From: a virus
Direction: 5' to 3' (one strand)
Length of the DNA: 22,199 nucleotides
IMG/VR virus record: IMGVR_UViG_3300040801_002342
Coordinates: 1-22,199 of that record
Shown in pieces: positions 12,983 to 22,199 of the stretch. Under the pieces are notes generated by a model, which was not told the origin of the DNA, made no database searches, and saw only the letters and a list, made by a program, of their open reading frames with translations. The stretch's first letter is position 1. The number at the start of each line of letters is the position of its first letter. Both the position numbers and the translations under genes were made by a program.

Positions 12983-15900
12983 ATGGCAGAACATAATATC
13001 ACCCTCGGCGCACTGTTCCAGGCGCACACCACAAAATTCCTCAATGACCTGAAAAAAATAGAAGCATCCATGCGCCGTGTGGCGCAGCAGGCGCAGGTCA
13101 TCAATACCGCAGCGGCAAAGGCAGGGGCAGGTCTTTCCTCTATGGGGAGTGCGGCTCAGAAGGTTACGGCTGCCGGAAACTCCATGAGCAGACATGCCCG
13201 CGTTGCCGGAACCCTGAATAATGCCTATGACAAGCTATCCCTGTCCATGCGGGCCATGATAAACACCGCAGCCAGGGTACAGGCAGGGATGGACAAGACC
13301 ACTGCCACACAGAAAAAGGCCACGGCGGAAACACAGAAAGCCGCTGATGCCAATAAAAGGGCGGCGGCCCAGGCCAAAGAGACCGCCACACAGACCGGCA
13401 AACTTGCCGACACCATGCAGCAGGTGGTTCAGCGGGTAAAAGACTACAGCCGTTTTGTCATGGCGGCCACAGTGGTATATGGCTTTGTCAATGCCATCCG
13501 TGCGTCCATAGCCGAGATCATCGACTTCGATCAGGCTCTGCGGAACCTTCAGGCCATATCCGGTTCCTTCCCCCATGAGATCAAGGCCATGGCAAAGGTC
13601 ATGATTGAGCTTGCCCGGAACACCAAATTTTCCACCAGTGAGATTGCCGAAGGTATGGTACTGCTCACCCAGAGCGGTTACACCACGGCAGAGGCACTGG
13701 AAGCAATACGGGCAACCGCCGACCTTGCCACGGGTACATTGTCGGAAATGGCCGAAGCTGCCGACCTGCTGACATCCACCACTCGTGCATTCAGCCTGAA
13801 CACCAAAGAATCCGGACGTATTGCGGACGTATGGGCCAATGCCATTGACAAGTCCAAACTGAGCATCGAAAAGCTGCGGATCGCCATGAACTACATCGGC
13901 GTATCCTCCGCACAGGCAGGGCTTTCCCTGGAGCAGACCGCCGCAGCCATGATGGTACTGGCGGACAACGGCTTGCGGGCCAGTACAATTGGGACGGGTT
14001 TCCGGCAGGTTATCTCCAAACTCATTGCGCCCAATGACAAGTTTGCTGCCGCACTTATGGCACAGGGAGTTGCCCTGGAACAGATGAACCCCAAGGTTGT
14101 CGGCCTGGAAGAATCCATGCTCAACCTTTCATCGGTTCTCTGGGATGCGGAACAGCAGACCGTAAACATGGGGAAGGCATATGAATACTTCGGGCTCCGC
14201 GGGGCGCAGGCCGCAGCGGTCATCGTAAAAAGTTTCGCAGCCGGTTCCGGTTTTGACAATGCCCTGAAGATGGTCAACGAAGTGGGCACCGCCGCAAAGA
14301 TGAACGCCATACAGTCCGAAGGTCTGGCAATCAAGTTCAAGAACCTTGCCGACCGCGGCAAGCTGGTGGCAGAGGCATTGGGGGATGCAGGGGTATCCGG
14401 TGTGCTGCATCTGCTGGTGGATACCCTGAAAGCCGCAACAACCATGCTGGAAACCTTTGTCCGTTCCGGTATCGGTAAAGTGGTGTTGCAGACAGCGGCA
14501 TGGACGCTGGCGATCAAAACAGCGGTGAACGGTATTGTGGCACTGAACACCGCGCTGAAAAGCCTTGCCATTGTCGAAACCATCACCCGCCTTACCCGCA
14601 TGAGCGCAGCCACCAATACGGCCACCGCCACCTTTGCGGTAATGGGCCGCAGGCTGAAAAGCCTTGTTTCCACAGGAAATCTCTATATGGCCGCCATCGC
14701 CGCCGCCGGTGTTGCGCTGTATAAATTTGCAAAATACAACCGGGAAGCCGCCCAAAGTGCGGCGGAACTGTCTATTGAGTACGAGCGTTCCTACGATTCC
14801 CTGATCTATTTCCGGGACGTTCTCCAGGACATCTCCGCGCAGGAAGGCATAGACGCACAGGAGGAAGCGGTACAGGCTGTACAGCGATTCGCCTCCCATT
14901 TCCCCGAACTGGCCGAAAAGGTCATGCTTTACAAGGACACCGCAGACCTTGCCAACCTCAGCACAGAAGAACTGGTAACAGCCATGAACCAGCTTGCAAC
15001 GGAAGAACTGAAAGGCCAGTTTGAATCCGCTGCCGAAGCATTGGGCCGTTACAGTATTGAAGTGGAAAAGACCATCAAAAGCAGCGAGTTCCTGTTCACA
15101 TCCATGTTCACGGGTTCGGAAGATATAGAACGTGCCCAGGCGGAATACCGCTCCGCCCTGATCCAAACCACCGATACCCTGTCGGAGTTCACAACACAGT
15201 GGGGATGGTCACGGGATCAGGTGCTGTCATACATACAGGAAATGGGCGAGTCCACCCATATGAACGCATCCGCTATCAAAGAGATGGGAGATGCCTATAT
15301 CGCAGAGATGGACCGCATAGAGGCCACCACCGCCCGCACACTGAAAAATTTCAAGTCTTCCATAGAACGGATGCCCGAATCCTTCCGGGTGGCATACGAG
15401 GAAATGAGCGCCGTGCAGAAGGTGGACTTCATCAAGTTCCAGAAAGACCTGGACGGCAAGGTGGCCGCATACGACAAGGCCGCCAAGACCCTGAACCTGA
15501 CAGAAGAGGAACGGATCAAAAGTCTTGCTGCCCTCCGTGCCAAGGAATACGCGGGGTATTTCCTGGAAAATCAGAAGATGGTGGACGATACCCGCAGCCG
15601 GGAAGAACAGATCATTGCCATTATCTCTGAATTCACGGAAAAATCCAAATCTCTGTATGAGGAAGGCGCAATCACCCGTGAGCAGTACGAAGGGCAGATC
15701 CTCGGATACATGAACCTTGCCAATGAGGAATATATCGCAGGTATCCGGCAGGCATATGAAAAAGCCGAGGAGATCATGCGCTCCCACCTGTCTTCCCTGG
15801 AAAGCGAGTTTGACCAGTTAAAGGACAAGATCGCCGGGATCAATAACGAGATTGCCAGTGAGAATGAATCCTTCTATGCGTCCATGCGGGACATCCAGCA

Positions 15901-18900
15901 GAAAACCATGAGCGATGAGGAACGCTGGCTGGACGACCGTAAAGAGGCAAACCGCCTGCTGGCCGAAGGGGTGAAGTCTGCCAATAAGGATATGGTGCGG
16001 GATGCCTCCGCCATGTTCAAATCCCTTGCCCGTGAAGTGCAGGACGAAAACGGCAAAACCGTGATGGATGTGGAGGAAACCGCCGCCGTTGCTGCCAAAG
16101 GGATAGAGGACAGTCACAAGGCCACAGTGGATATTCTGAAGAAACAGAAGGATGCCTTTGCCAAAGAAATGGAGGGTATCCGCTCGGAGATTGAAGAAAC
16201 CGAGAAAAAACTTGCCGAATACAAACAGCAGGTGATTGACGTATCTGCCGTACCGCTGAATATCAATACCGATCAGGTGAACGAAGGCATAGACAGTGCC
16301 GTGGAGAAACTGGACGAATTCCGCGGGAAGATACTGGCAATGCAGGATGTGGAAGTGGCAGTCAGCTTCACCGGCTACGGTTCCAGCAAAAAGCCTTTGA
16401 GCGAGAAAACCGCAGAAATGGCCGAGCGGGTAAAAGACTTTGTGGACGGTGTGGAAGAAGGCACCCCGGAAGTGAATGTGGACTTCTCTCCCATATCCAA
16501 AGACCTTGCGGAACTGGCAGAACACGCAAAAATGGCAGCACAGGAAAATGAGCTGCTGAAGAAGACGCTGACCGTAGCCGCCGATGCCACCGAGCAGGCC
16601 GATCTTGCCAAGCAGATAGAAGCAAACAACCAGCGCATCCTTGATTCGGAAGAAGCGAAAAACGCACAGATACTGCTGGATAACGACAAGGCTGCCAAAC
16701 TACGACTGGAGCAGGAACGTATCCTCAACAACGAACTGATGGGTATCCGGACAGAAGCCCTGAAAAATACGCAGGGCGCAATTCAGCAGCAGTTACTGGA
16801 AGAAATCCGTATGCTGCACCAGAATGCCGGTGAGCAGCTTAAAGTGCAGGATAATATCAATCAGCGGATTGAGGATAATACAAGCGGGTTCTGGAAAAAA
16901 TTATTGGTAAGAGTAGGGGAATTCATTACAGACTGGCGTTCCATATTCTCCGACCAGAGCGAAGAATGGATACGTCACCATGAAAGCGTGGAAACCAGCA
17001 CAAAACAGCATAATGAGCGTATGAAGCTCATGCAGAAGAGCTTTGCCCTGGACATAGATGCGGCGGAACTGGAAAGAATTGAGTCTGTCAAGCGCACCTA
17101 CCAGCAGCTCTATGAAGTAACCGGCGACGCTTCCATGCTGGAGAAAATACAGCAGGACAACAAGCAGATACTGATTGCCGAAGAAGTGAAGAACGCACAG
17201 ATATTGCAGGATGCGGAACTGGCGCACCGCAAGTATCTGGCGGATATGGAAATCTTCCACCAGGGGATACTGGACAGCCAGCTCCGCTTTGCACAGAAAA
17301 GCGTAGAGGAATACCGCAATCTGTATGAGTCCACCGGCAATGAAAAATATCTGGCGATGTGGGAGGAGAACAGCCGGAAGATCGTAGAGATTGAAACGCA
17401 GAAAATGGCAAAGATTGTCCAGAACGAGGACGATCTGAACGTGATCCGGATGCAGCGCCTGAAGAACTTTGAGGCCGAAGCCCTGAAGGTCCGCATGGAC
17501 AAACTCAAAGAGCAGCAGCAGATGTATGCGCTTCTGGCCCAGGGCGGTGAAACAGATGCGGCCACGCTGAAAAAGATACAGGAAATCAACAAGCAGATTG
17601 TGGCAGCAGAGGATAACAAGAACAACCGTATCCTTGCCATTAACCAGGATTATGCCGAACGCAAACGGCAGATACAGGAGAAATCCGCACAGGAAGCCGC
17701 TGTTATTGCAAAGCGGGAATACGACACCATGTTCCCGGATATTTCCGCCAGTATTGACAAAATCAGTGAAAAGTTGTCGGTGGCGGCCACCGCATGGGAA
17801 GGCGGTCTTGTCTCCTTCGGCGCATCACTCACCCAGGCAGGTTATGAGGTATATCATCAGGCCATAGAACTTTCCCTGGCCGGACTCGGCAAGATGATGG
17901 AGATTTCCACCCAAATGCCGACCTATGTAGCGCAGATGCTCGGGAAGATACGGGATATTCTGAAGGGGAATAATATCGTAAAGATGCTCATCCCGGATTC
18001 ATGGGAACCCTATCTCCAGGATAAAATGGACAGGGCGGTTTCTATTGTCGGTGAAGGTGCAGGGATGGTAGCTTCGGTAATGTCCCCGGTAACAGATGCC
18101 ATCAAAGAGTGGGATGTGCATTGGTTCTGGTGGTTCCGGAATATGCACGGGCAGATATTCCCGCCGCTACTGGCAGATGCCAAAACCCTGAATCTTGCAT
18201 ACGACTCTTTGGGGCTCTCCACACAGGAAATGATCCGCAAGGGGGCAGAGCTTCAGAAATTAACATCATCCGGGAAACCGTTGCAGGCAGGGGTATTCAC
18301 ATCCCTGAAAGAAGAATTCCGTGCGGCGGTCGGCATGGTGGATAAGTTCAAAGCGATTATGTCGAAACTTGGGGCTGTCGGTAAAGCCATTGCTGCGCCC
18401 ATTGTGTATCCGTTCAAGCAGGTCATCAAGTTTGCAGGTGTGGCAAACGATAAATTAGGCACACTGTTTAATATGTTTAAAGAAGGAATGGCTTATGACC
18501 CGGCGAAAGGATTGGAAGGATTAGCGAAAACAGAGGCCGGTCATGCTGATGCAGCAGGTAAGAAACTAATAGACCTTGGCAAAATATTCCGTTCCGTTGT
18601 GGACGGCATGAAGAAAGCGGCCCTTGCCACGGTTGAACTTATCAAAAAATCCGTAACCGGCCTGCGTAATCTTATCAGCGGGTGGCTCCGCAGTCTTGGC
18701 AATACCAAAGCCTTCTCTGCCCTTGCCAAAGGATTTGAGGCAATATTCGACCCGATCATCCGTGCCATCGGCTCCGCCAAGTCACAGCTTACCAAATTCT
18801 TTAACTGGCTGGCTCCCATTGCCAGACGTGTCGGAACAAGGGTGTGGCTGGCTATCGGCCCGCCGCTGACCAAAATTGCGGCTATCGGTATGCGGATATT

Positions 18901-21900
18901 CAATATCTTCGGTGTTATCATGGCCGCCGTGGACGGATGGAACCTTGGCCGGTGGATCGGCAATATCGAAGTCGGCTTTATCAAAGTGGATGACATTATC
19001 CAGACCATGTGGGGGGATGTCTTTATCCTTATAGACAACTTCGGCATCCTGTTCGAGAAAACCATGATGGGAATCAAGAACGTGGTCAACACCGTTACCG
19101 GGGCAATCCCCCTTATCGGCAAATTTCTTCAGCTTGATACGGAAGGCAATAAGAATGCCATTGATGATTACGAGCGGGATATCCGGCGCATAGAGGAACT
19201 GCAAAAAGATATTATGCTGGGGCGCACATATGAAGGCGATTCTCCCACTGTCCATCAGGCGAACAAAGAGATTGCAGCTTTGAAAGAGAAGTCTTCTGTC
19301 ATGCAGCAGTTGGCAATTGAGGAAATCAATATCGCAAATGAAGCGGTCATTGCCGGTGAAATGAAGGTGAAACAGGCCGAGCATGTTGCTTTGTACGAGG
19401 TGGAGACGCAAAAAGCGCTTCTGGCAGAAAAAAAGCGATTTATCAAAGAGGAGATTGAGGCGAATGAAAAGGCAGATAAGAAACGCCTGGGTGATCGTGT
19501 CGAAAAACTGGCAAAGATCAACGATAATGAATACCTGACTGAGAAGGAGAAAGAGGAGCGGGTATCCGCCATGTATGAGGCAGAGGTGGAAAGCCGCATA
19601 CAGACACACCTTTACGGCGTTGAGAAAGAAGGCAAGGTAACACAGGAAGGCGTTATCCATAGACTGCGGATGGAAAGGGAGCTTACTTATCAGAAAGGTG
19701 CCCTGTACGAACACGACCGGAAAACCGCAGAGAACAGCATAGAGAAAATCACAGACGAAGCCATCGCCGCCAAGATGAAGGAGCTTCAGGCAGCAAGGGA
19801 GGCAAACCAGCAGAAGCTGGATGATGACGCACAGACCGCCCAGGCCCGCATGGACATGAACCGCAAAATCTATGAGATAACCGGAGACACCAAGTATCTT
19901 GACAGCAACAAGGAACTGAACGAGAAGCTGGTGGAAGCGGAAGCGAAGCGACTGGAAACCTTCCTGATGATGAACACCAACAACGCGGAGGAAACCGAAA
20001 GACTGGTGGCCGTTGCCAAAGAGAAGATGCGGGCGCAGTTTGCCAAGAAAGAACTGGACGAAGCCGCCGCCGTTGCCAGCCAGAAAAACGACCTGCTGAA
20101 AAAGCAGTTGGAGATTGACCCTTACAACGCGTCCCTGACCGAGCAGATCAAGAAGAACAACGAGATCATCCTTCAGGCGGAGTTCGAGAAGAACAAGGAA
20201 ATTCTCTCACAGAACGCCACCACACAGGAAGAACTTGCACGGGCATCCGAAACCGCATCCGCTCTTATGGCAGAACAGGCCAAAGCCATGAACAAGGAAC
20301 TCGGCTCTTTTGCCGGGGCGGATATTGCCCCCGCATTTGCCAAAGCAATGGCCGGGGTAAAGGTGGTGCTGGCCGACTATACCGAAGAGCAGAAGCAGGC
20401 CGTCACCCAGGCACAGGCCGAATACATGGTCTTCTACGACAACCTGGACGCCATGCGGAAACTTGACTTCAAAAAAATGGTGGAAGACACCCAGGCGCAG
20501 GCCGATGAGTTCAAGAAGGCCGCCGACCGTATGGGGATCAGCGAGGAGGAAAAGCAGGATACCATCAACCGCATCCGCAAAGATGCCTTTGAAGCATTCA
20601 AACAGCAGACCGAAGCAGAGGCAAAGGCCGTGGCCGAATCCTCTGTCGGCAAGGTGGTGGAGAATATCGAAAAGAAGGTGGCCGCATTGCAGGCCGCCAG
20701 CCAGGATAAGATTGCTGCCTATGAGGAAGAAATCGCCCGGATAGAAATCGCCCAGGCAGAAGCGGAAGCATCCATGTATGAGACAATGGCATCCACTCCG
20801 CCTGCCACGGAATCCCCCTTCTTCAAATCCCTGAATGAATCGGTCGGCAACCTTGCGGACATGAGCGAGCAGGAACTGGATATTATCCGCAAAAGCAACC
20901 AGGAGAAATATGCGGCCTATACCGCCTCCCTTACGGAAGAGCAGCGATTTGCACTTGGTAAAAAAGCCTTTGAGGATTCCATGCGGGAGTCCATCGGCAA
21001 CATGTCCGACCTGACCGCACAGGAAATCGAAGCAGCGAAGCAGCGGAATATTGAACTTGCCAAGGCATATCAGCAGGCCCCCAAAGGTGCGGTCGGCATG
21101 ACAGAAGAGGATGTCGCCGCCAGTATGACCGCTGCGGACAAAATCAGGGCCATACAGTTGAAGATGTCCGAAGAAAGAGTAAATGCCATCCGTGCGGAAC
21201 TGGGCATACAGACGGATATGCTGGATCAGCATGTGGATAAAGAGCGAGACGCTGCTGCCAAAAGCCTGGGTGTGAAAAAAGCCTCTATGTCGAAAGAGAC
21301 GGAAGAGGTCAAGAAATCCCTGACCGACCAGGAAAAACTGGATGCCGAATACGCTGTGGAGCGGGCAAACTTCTGGCTCCAGAATGAGGAACTGGCAAAG
21401 AAGCGCGGTGTGAATCTGGTACAGCTTGAAAAAGAAGCATATGAGGCAATGGATGCACTGTATCAGGACGATGTAAAAAACCGTGAGGAAGCTGCCAAGG
21501 AAAGCATAAAGGTTGCCGAGGCAGGCAGTAAGGGCGCTGCCGCTGTGCAGCGGGATTATGCAAAGGAAGTGGAAGGCGTTGAAAAGGCCGTTCTGGAGAA
21601 GAAACGGGAATATTACAAACAGGCCAAGGAAGCCCTGAAGAAAGAGCTTCAGGATTCCCTTGCAATGGAAAAGCAGATTGCAGAGGAGATCAAGGCCGTC
21701 CGTAAATCCATTGCCGATGAGCAGAAAAGCACGGAAGAGAAGATCCGTGACCTGCGCCGGGGCACCATGACAGAACAGGCCGCCTATAATGACAAATGGG
21801 CGGAGATCAATGAGAAGGTTGCCAAGGCCGAGGCAATGAGCAACGCTCAGTACGAAGAGAAAACCCGCCTGCTGAAAGAGGCAAAGGACGCTGCCGCTGG

Positions 21901-22199
21901 CATGGCAACGGAGATAAAGGACGGGGAGAATGTGCTTGTCTCCAAGGCATCATCCACACAGCGGGCAATATCCGCAATCACCGAGATCAATAACAAGATG
22001 AAAGCAGTTTCGGAAGTGCGGGTAAAAGTGCTGGAGAAAGCACAGGCCGACACCAAGAGCAATACCGCTGCCATTGAGGAGTCCCTGACAGTTACGAACG
22101 GTAAACTGGACGCTATCGGCAAGGTGCTGGATGAGAAGGTGAACAAGGGCCTGGAAGATGCGGCACGGCAGGCAAAGGATTTAATGGAAGAACTGAACA
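12983..22199 (+). CDS. Tail tape measure protein, very large (partial, open at window end)
   Basis: ATG at 12983 follows AAGG with a 7-base gap. The frame has no stop up to the window end: at least 3,072 residues. The protein sets tail length, fills the tube and may help DNA entry. About residues 175-500 match the tape-measure core pattern (IDFDQALRNLQAISGSFP, ARNTKFSTSEIAEGM, YIGVSSAQAGLSLEQTAA, GLRGAQAAAVI). Hydrophobic stretches lie at about 567-583 and 1942-1993 (GPPLTKIAAIGMRIFNIFGV, then VDGWNLGRWIG). An aromatic patch WDVHWFWWFR lies at 1710-1719. The rest is mostly charged coiled coil with diverged internal repeats. I see no lysozyme or peptidase domain in the visible part, but the C-terminus is missing. 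Confidence 0.9.
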   Translation, partial: MAEHNITLGALFQAHTTKFLNDLKKIEASMRRVAQQAQVINTAAAKAGAGLSSMGSAAQKVTAAGNSMSRHARVAGTLNNAYDKLSLSMRAMINTAARVQAGMDKTTATQKKATAETQKAADANKRAAAQAKETATQTGKLADTMQQVVQRVKDYSRFVMAATVVYGFVNAIRASIAEIIDFDQALRNLQAISGSFPHEIKAMAKVMIELARNTKFSTSEIAEGMVLLTQSGYTTAEALEAIRATADLATGTLSEMAEAADLLTSTTRAFSLNTKESGRIADVWANAIDKSKLSIEKLRIAMNYIGVSSAQAGLSLEQTAAAMMVLADNGLRASTIGTGFRQVISKLIAPNDKFAAALMAQGVALEQMNPKVVGLEESMLNLSSVLWDAEQQTVNMGKAYEYFGLRGAQAAAVIVKSFAAGSGFDNALKMVNEVGTAAKMNAIQSEGLAIKFKNLADRGKLVAEALGDAGVSGVLHLLVDTLKAATTMLETFVRSGIGKVVLQTAAWTLAIKTAVNGIVALNTALKSLAIVETITRLTRMSAATNTATATFAVMGRRLKSLVSTGNLYMAAIAAAGVALYKFAKYNREAAQSAAELSIEYERSYDSLIYFRDVLQDISAQEGIDAQEEAVQAVQRFASHFPELAEKVMLYKDTADLANLSTEELVTAMNQLATEELKGQFESAAEALGRYSIEVEKTIKSSEFLFTSMFTGSEDIERAQAEYRSALIQTTDTLSEFTTQWGWSRDQVLSYIQEMGESTHMNASAIKEMGDAYIAEMDRIEATTARTLKNFKSSIERMPESFRVAYEEMSAVQKVDFIKFQKDLDGKVAAYDKAAKTLNLTEEERIKSLAALRAKEYAGYFLENQKMVDDTRSREEQIIAIISEFTEKSKSLYEEGAITREQYEGQILGYMNLANEEYIAGIRQAYEKAEEIMRSHLSSLESEFDQLKDKIAGINNEIASENESFYASMRDIQQKTMSDEERWLDDRKEANRLLAEGVKSANKDMVRDASAMFKSLAREVQDENGKTVMDVEETAAVAAKGIEDSHKATVDILKKQKDAFAKEMEGIRSEIEETEKKLAEYKQQVIDVSAVPLNINTDQVNEGIDSAVEKLDEFRGKILAMQDVEVAVSFTGYGSSKKPLSEKTAEMAERVKDFVDGVEEGTPEVNVDFSPISKDLAELAEHAKMAAQENELLKKTLTVAADATEQADLAKQIEANNQRILDSEEAKNAQILLDNDKAAKLRLEQERILNNELMGIRTEALKNTQGAIQQQLLEEIRMLHQNAGEQLKVQDNINQRIEDNTSGFWKKLLVRVGEFITDWRSIFSDQSEEWIRHHESVETSTKQHNERMKLMQKSFALDIDAAELERIESVKRTYQQLYEVTGDASMLEKIQQDNKQILIAEEVKNAQILQDAELAHRKYLADMEIFHQGILDSQLRFAQKSVEEYRNLYESTGNEKYLAMWEENSRKIVEIETQKMAKIVQNEDDLNVIRMQRLKNFEAEALKVRMDKLKEQQQMYALLAQGGETDAATLKKIQEINKQIVAAEDNKNNRILAINQDYAERKRQIQEKSAQEAAVIAKREYDTMFPDISASIDKISEKLSVAATAWEGGLVSFGASLTQAGYEVYHQAIELSLAGLGKMMEISTQMPTYVAQMLGKIRDILKGNNIVKMLIPDSWEPYLQDKMDRAVSIVGEGAGMVASVMSPVTDAIKEWDVHWFWWFRNMHGQIFPPLLADAKTLNLAYDSLGLSTQEMIRKGAELQKLTSSGKPLQAGVFTSLKEEFRAAVGMVDKFKAIMSKLGAVGKAIAAPIVYPFKQVIKFAGVANDKLGTLFNMFKEGMAYDPAKGLEGLAKTEAGHADAAGKKLIDLGKIFRSVVDGMKKAALATVELIKKSVTGLRNLISGWLRSLGNTKAFSALAKGFEAIFDPIIRAIGSAKSQLTKFFNWLAPIARRVGTRVWLAIGPPLTKIAAIGMRIFNIFGVIMAAVDGWNLGRWIGNIEVGFIKVDDIIQTMWGDVFILIDNFGILFEKTMMGIKNVVNTVTGAIPLIGKFLQLDTEGNKNAIDDYERDIRRIEELQKDIMLGRTYEGDSPTVHQANKEIAALKEKSSVMQQLAIEEINIANEAVIAGEMKVKQAEHVALYEVETQKALLAEKKRFIKEEIEANEKADKKRLGDRVEKLAKINDNEYLTEKEKEERVSAMYEAEVESRIQTHLYGVEKEGKVTQEGVIHRLRMERELTYQKGALYEHDRKTAENSIEKITDEAIAAKMKELQAAREANQQKLDDDAQTAQARMDMNRKIYEITGDTKYLDSNKELNEKLVEAEAKRLETFLMMNTNNAEETERLVAVAKEKMRAQFAKKELDEAAAVASQKNDLLKKQLEIDPYNASLTEQIKKNNEIILQAEFEKNKEILSQNATTQEELARASETASALMAEQAKAMNKELGSFAGADIAPAFAKAMAGVKVVLADYTEEQKQAVTQAQAEYMVFYDNLDAMRKLDFKKMVEDTQAQADEFKKAADRMGISEEEKQDTINRIRKDAFEAFKQQTEAEAKAVAESSVGKVVENIEKKVAALQAASQDKIAAYEEEIARIEIAQAEAEASMYETMASTPPATESPFFKSLNESVGNLADMSEQELDIIRKSNQEKYAAYTASLTEEQRFALGKKAFEDSMRESIGNMSDLTAQEIEAAKQRNIELAKAYQQAPKGAVGMTEEDVAASMTAADKIRAIQLKMSEERVNAIRAELGIQTDMLDQHVDKERDAAAKSLGVKKASMSKETEEVKKSLTDQEKLDAEYAVERANFWLQNEELAKKRGVNLVQLEKEAYEAMDALYQDDVKNREEAAKESIKVAEAGSKGAAAVQRDYAKEVEGVEKAVLEKKREYYKQAKEALKKELQDSLAMEKQIAEEIKAVRKSIADEQKSTEEKIRDLRRGTMTEQAAYNDKWAEINEKVAKAEAMSNAQYEEKTRLLKEAKDAAAGMATEIKDGENVLVSKASSTQRAISAITEINNKMKAVSEVRVKVLEKAQADTKSNTAAIEESLTVTNGKLDAIGKVLDEKVNKGLEDAARQAKDLMEELN
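17108..17353 (+). repeat. Two diverged YExTG helical repeats in the tape measure
   Basis: LYEVTGDASML (from residue 1376) and LYESTGNEKYL (from residue 1447) are copies 71 residues apart. A third, IYEITGDTKYL, occurs from residue 2296 (base 19868). Each is followed by a charged helix with Ala/Glu/Lys-rich heptads. They suggest that the rod grew by duplication of a helical unit. Confidence 0.65.
20837..21070 (+). repeat. Two 28-residue repeats 50 residues apart in the tape measure
   Basis: Residues from 2619 (ESVGNLADMSEQELDIIRKS and on to AAY) and from 2669 (ESIGNMSDLTAQEIEAAKQR and on to KAY) align without gaps over 28 residues. The nucleotide copies have drifted strongly, so the similarity is kept at protein level. 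Confidence 0.65.

Noticed and set aside
13891-15166. Overlapping minus-strand frames opposite the tape measure gene
   Set aside because: All lie within the continuous tape measure frame; their compositions are typical complement translations.
1-22199. CRISPR arrays, tRNAs, insertion sequences, attachment sites or defence genes
   Set aside because: No regularly spaced repeats, cloverleaf-like sequence, transposase or defence motif was noticed by eye on either strand.

Overview
The window is one strand-consistent block of a tailed double-stranded DNA phage or prophage: the head, neck, lysis and tail genes of a siphovirus. Every convincing gene is on the + strand. The DNA looks moderately GC-rich by eye. 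Most genes have good Shine-Dalgarno sites (for example before 2767, 3415, 5380 and 11177), and several use GTG or TTG starts. The host is therefore a bacterium with conventional Shine-Dalgarno initiation. I cannot name the host or say whether this is an integrated prophage. No integrase, repressor, tRNA, att site or ordinary host gene is visible.

Layout. Bases 1-278 hold the probable tail of an upstream gene, two intrinsic terminators in tandem, a weak candidate promoter, and a 9-bp inverted repeat that runs into the TTG start of the portal gene. The portal gene (279-1928) is followed by five small genes (1925-4045), at least two of which look like fibre or decoration proteins (a collagen-like Gly-X-Y run and a tandem 31-residue repeat). 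Then comes a lambda-like capsid set: a prohead protease fused to a scaffold (4045-5376) with a strong internal start for a free scaffold at 4639, a candidate decoration protein (5380-6099), a lambda gpE-like major capsid protein (6124-7341) and a small gpFI-position protein (7351-7602). Neck and connector genes (7602-8629) lead into a holin (8631-8987) and a three-helix membrane protein (8984-9538). Tail completion genes follow (9496-9969, 9966-10178, 10175-10618), then a GH24-type endolysin (10615-11151), the tail tube (11177-12103), a G/GT tail assembly chaperone pair with an A AAA AAA slippery site (12120-12904), an intrinsic terminator (12909-12945) and a very large tape measure gene that begins at 12983 and is still open at the window end (at least 3,072 residues).

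The order matches lambda (B, C/Nu3, D, E, FI, FII, Z, U, V, G/GT, H) with two departures: an inserted fibre block between portal and protease, and the lysis genes divided and embedded among the neck and tail genes. Many junctions are 1-4 nt stop/start overlaps, so much of the block probably acts as one translationally coupled operon. Expression appears tuned by internal initiation (scaffold), programmed frameshifting (GT) and a terminator ahead of the tape measure.

I do not see a defence system or a clearly new enzyme. The most notable signals are the size of the tape measure, the split lysis genes with a companion membrane protein, the near-identical ribosome-binding segments at the internal scaffold start and the tail tube, and the inverted repeat over the portal start.
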